From Chloroflexota bacterium (GTDB lineage: Bacteria > Chloroflexota > Dehalococcoidia > Dehalococcoidales > UBA5760): 34,274 nt of DNA. Shown in pieces: positions 32,892-34,274 of this stretch. Each line of letters begins with the position of its first letter. Position 1 is the first letter of the stretch. A program made the translations under genes and the position numbers. The notes under the pieces are model-generated. The model saw only the letters and a program-made list of their open reading frames with translations. It was not told the origin of the DNA and made no database searches. The stretch is taken from assembly GCA_015222205.1 (NCBI GenBank), contig JADFUW010000006.1, positions 1-34,274 of the forward strand. The letters are read 5' to 3'.

Positions 32892-33497
32892 TTATTTCTC
32901 TTCGATGGTTATCTGTATTATTCTATCCCCCACGAAGCCTGGTTTCTGGGGTGGGTCTCTGGGGGTGAGTTTTTCAAGGACATCCATTCCCTCTATTAAC
33001 TGGCCGAAAACGCTGTAATCGCCGTCGAGCTCGTGCCTGGCTTCGTAGGTGATGAAGAACTGGCAGCCGTTGGTGTCGGCACCGGCATTAGCCATGGATA
33101 GAGCGCCGGCGACATGGGTATGCTCCGTGATTTCGTTATCGAAGATATAGCCGGGGCCACCCATTCCGGTGCCGGTGGGGTCGCCTCCCTGGGCCATAAA
33201 GCCCGGCATCACCCGGTGGAAGGTGCTGCCGTCATAAAATCCCTCACGGGCGAGGAAGACGAAGTTATTAACTGTGGTTGGGACATCACTGGCGAACAAC
33301 TCCAGAACCAAGTTTCCTTTCTCGGTTTTAATGGTGGCGGTGTACTCCTTACTCGTATCAATCATCATCGGTGGCGGTGCTGAGTATGTTTTGGGTTTTG
33401 GCTCCGGTGTCGGTGCTTGACTGGCGCATGATAGCGAGAAGATTATGCCCACAATGAGGATAATGGTGGCTACTTTGGATAGGCCATTAAGTTTCAT
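32892..33497 (-). CDS. Exported cyclophilin-type peptidyl-prolyl isomerase
   Basis: A 201-residue protein. A signal or anchor sequence covers 9-23 with Cys24 in SLSC, a loose lipobox, followed by a Pro-rich linker (PTPEPKPKTYSAPPP, 29-43). The cyclophilin domain (about 52-199) has the active-site Arg95, Phe100 and Gln103 in FHRVMPGFMAQGGD and the GCQFFIT strand (144-150), and resembles short bacterial cyclophilins. It catalyses cis-trans isomerisation of X-Pro bonds and here would help folding outside the membrane. GGAG eight bases upstream and an ATG set the start. Confidence 0.92.
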   Translation of the reverse strand: MKLNGLSKVATIILIVGIIFSLSCASQAPTPEPKPKTYSAPPPMMIDTSKEYTATIKTEKGNLVLELFASDVPTTVNNFVFLAREGFYDGSTFHRVMPGFMAQGGDPTGTGMGGPGYIFDNEITEHTHVAGALSMANAGADTNGCQFFITYEARHELDGDYSVFGQLIEGMDVLEKLTPRDPPQKPGFVGDRIIQITIEEK

Positions 33498-33527
33498 TAC
33501 TATATCTCCAGCGAATGTTTGCTTAGT

Positions 33528-33556
33528 ATTTTAGCCTATTTAGCGGCGATAAGCAA
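33528..33556 (-). promoter_or_regulatory. Promoter of the cyclophilin gene
   Basis: The minus strand has TTGCTT (33556-33551) and TAAAAT (33533-33528), 17 bases apart. The start would be near 33521, about 24 bases before the ATG. Confidence 0.6.
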
Positions 33557-33867
33557 TTAGTGGTGAACTCGCTTATGAAATTTGAGTCCTCTTGGCCATA
33601 TTTGGTTTATCTAGGGGGTGAATTGGGTTTATGGAATTTCACAGCACCATAGCGACCTGCTGCCTGATGGCAATGTTTGACTATAGTTAAGCGAGTATTT
33701 CGGGTAGACCTTTTGACCGGCAATCAAGCTGCCTAAGCCTGCCTGCTAAGACCCTAGTACTAAATTCCTATAGCGGCTGAACTTTTGGGTGATTGTGTTC
33801 TTGGCTTGGATGAAGTAATGTAAGGATAGTTTATGTTACGTAATAAAAAGATAGATGGAGGCATGGC
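33557..33867. other. Intergenic stretch without a recognised gene
   Basis: About 310 bases upstream of the cyclophilin promoter. Frames are short and closed on both strands, and I see no RNA gene, repeat or strong hairpin. The last 30 bases contain the ribosome-binding site of the candidate small gene. Confidence 0.5.
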
Positions 33868-33999
33868 GTGAGGATGGGAATAGTTAATTATATTAAGCAG
33901 CTTCGGTTTCGTGTAAGATGGCTTATTATGTCTGATAGAGACCGGTATGCGTATCTGTGGTATCGAACCCGAAGTAGCCTGCAGGTATCATATAGGTAG
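33868..33999 (+). CDS. Candidate 43-residue basic small protein
   Basis: A short frame beginning GTG (MRMGIVNYIKQLRFRVRWLI...) with a perfect GGAGG (33857-33861) six bases upstream, the best-placed ribosome-binding site in the 590 bases of non-coding DNA around it. The product is strongly basic (eleven Arg, one Lys) and rich in aromatic residues (four Tyr and two Trp), with alternating basic and hydrophobic residues in RFRVRWLIM. No signal sequence or membrane helix is clear. I do not recognise a family. It lies between the cyclophilin gene and tRNA-Ala, at the presumed border of an integrated element. Chance occurrence is possible; conservation would decide. Confidence 0.4.
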   Translation: MRMGIVNYIKQLRFRVRWLIMSDRDRYAYLWYRTRSSLQVSYR

Positions 34000-34045
34000 G
34001 TTCTAACGCTTATAAGATAGGCCAGTCACTTATCCTCCCTTGGAG

Positions 34046-34074
34046 TTGCTAGCTACCCCATTTTGTGCTACATT
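34046..34074 (+). promoter_or_regulatory. Possible promoter of tRNA-Ala
   Basis: TTGCTA (34046-34051) and TACATT (34069-34074) are 17 bases apart, which would start transcription near 34082, about seven bases before the mature tRNA. Confidence 0.45.
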
Positions 34075-34274
34075 ATGTCTGAACGAGCGGGGCTGTAGCT
34101 CAATCGGGAGAGCGTTTGACTGGCAGTCAAAAGGTAGGGGGTTCGAATCCCCCCAGCTCCACCAAGGGTAACAATAGGCAGAACTTCGGTTACCTCTTTA
34201 CCGCTGCCATATCTCGCAGGTGATGGTGGCTTGTAGTCTACTGTAACCTGATTGCCATTCACTTGGATTCTCTT
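34068..34274 (-). CDS. C-terminal end of a reading frame from the right edge; possible serine recombinase tail
   Basis: The frame is open at the window edge and runs 68 codons to a TAG at 34068. The part right of the tRNA (RIQVNGNQVTVDYKPPSP, then GKEVTEVLPIVT) resembles the last beta strands of large serine recombinases as I remember them. The remainder (GGAGGIRTPYLLTASQ and on) is simply the antisense of tRNA-Ala and its promoter, a tail often seen on recombinases of elements integrated into tRNA genes. If correct, a mobile element lies to the right and its integrase gene reads into the tRNA target. With only about 35 informative residues the family call is tentative; a chance frame is the alternative. 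Confidence 0.4.
   Translation of the reverse strand, partial: KRIQVNGNQVTVDYKPPSPARYGSGKEVTEVLPIVTLGGAGGIRTPYLLTASQTLSRLSYSPARSDIM
34089..34164 (+). tRNA. tRNA-Ala (anticodon GGC)
   Basis: A 76-base cloverleaf with encoded CCA. The acceptor stem GGGGCTG pairs with CAGCTCC and includes the G3-U70 wobble pair that identifies alanine tRNAs; the discriminator is A. The D arm is GCTC-AATCGGGA-GAGC. The anticodon stem is TTTGA/TCAAA around CTGGCAG, so the anticodon is GGC (reads GCC and GCU). The T arm is GGGGG-TTCGAAT-CCCCC. Confidence 0.97.

Noticed and set aside
1-34274. CRISPR arrays, insertion sequences, restriction-modification or toxin-antitoxin genes
   Set aside because: No regularly spaced repeats, transposase-like frames or defence domains were seen anywhere in the window.

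Overview
The window reads like chromosome of a Chloroflexota bacterium, most likely class Dehalococcoidia. This is an inference from protein resemblance (an N-terminally short bacterial Elp3, a DnaJ-HspR-Clp cluster, a FabL-type reductase, DUF5667 and DUF5666 families) and from frequent TTG and GTG starts; no marker was searched. It is densely coded, with no insertion sequence or CRISPR array. Several sigma70-type promoters can be read by eye.

Layout. 1-131 is the 3' end of RNase P RNA. 132-6631 holds a BASS-type transporter, a secreted Ctp-type protease followed by a small zincin, Elp3 diverging from a Trm9-like methyltransferase, an MscS channel and a small membrane protein. 6677-11628 (minus strand) is a fatty-acid/phospholipid synthesis operon: two hot-dog dehydratase-like genes, plsX, acpP, a FabL-like enoyl reductase, fabF and fabG, behind a good promoter with a palindrome in its spacer. 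rimI follows. 12704-16439 is an ECF sigma factor with a membrane-bound DUF5667 protein, then three exported proteins (chagasin-like, SIMPL, DUF5666-like) that share an upstream sequence element. 16498-18045 carries a thermonuclease lipoprotein with no ordinary start codon and ruvB. 18206-18751 is a PEMT/ICMT-like membrane methyltransferase, possibly on a leaderless mRNA. 18852-26466 is rpoB-rpoC.

26904-31388 is a heat-shock type operon (dnaJ with half a zinc finger, hspR, clpC, a VTT membrane protein) behind a consensus promoter. Two more methyltransferases and a secreted cyclophilin follow. The right end has a candidate 43-residue gene, tRNA-Ala(GGC), and a reading frame that enters from the right edge and ends antisense to that tRNA. 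It resembles the C-terminus of a serine recombinase, so an integrated element may begin here.

The points most worth testing are the nuclease with an apparent AUA start, the Elp3/Trm9-like pair as a wobble-uridine pathway, the shared leader element behind the ECF module, and the tRNA-Ala junction.
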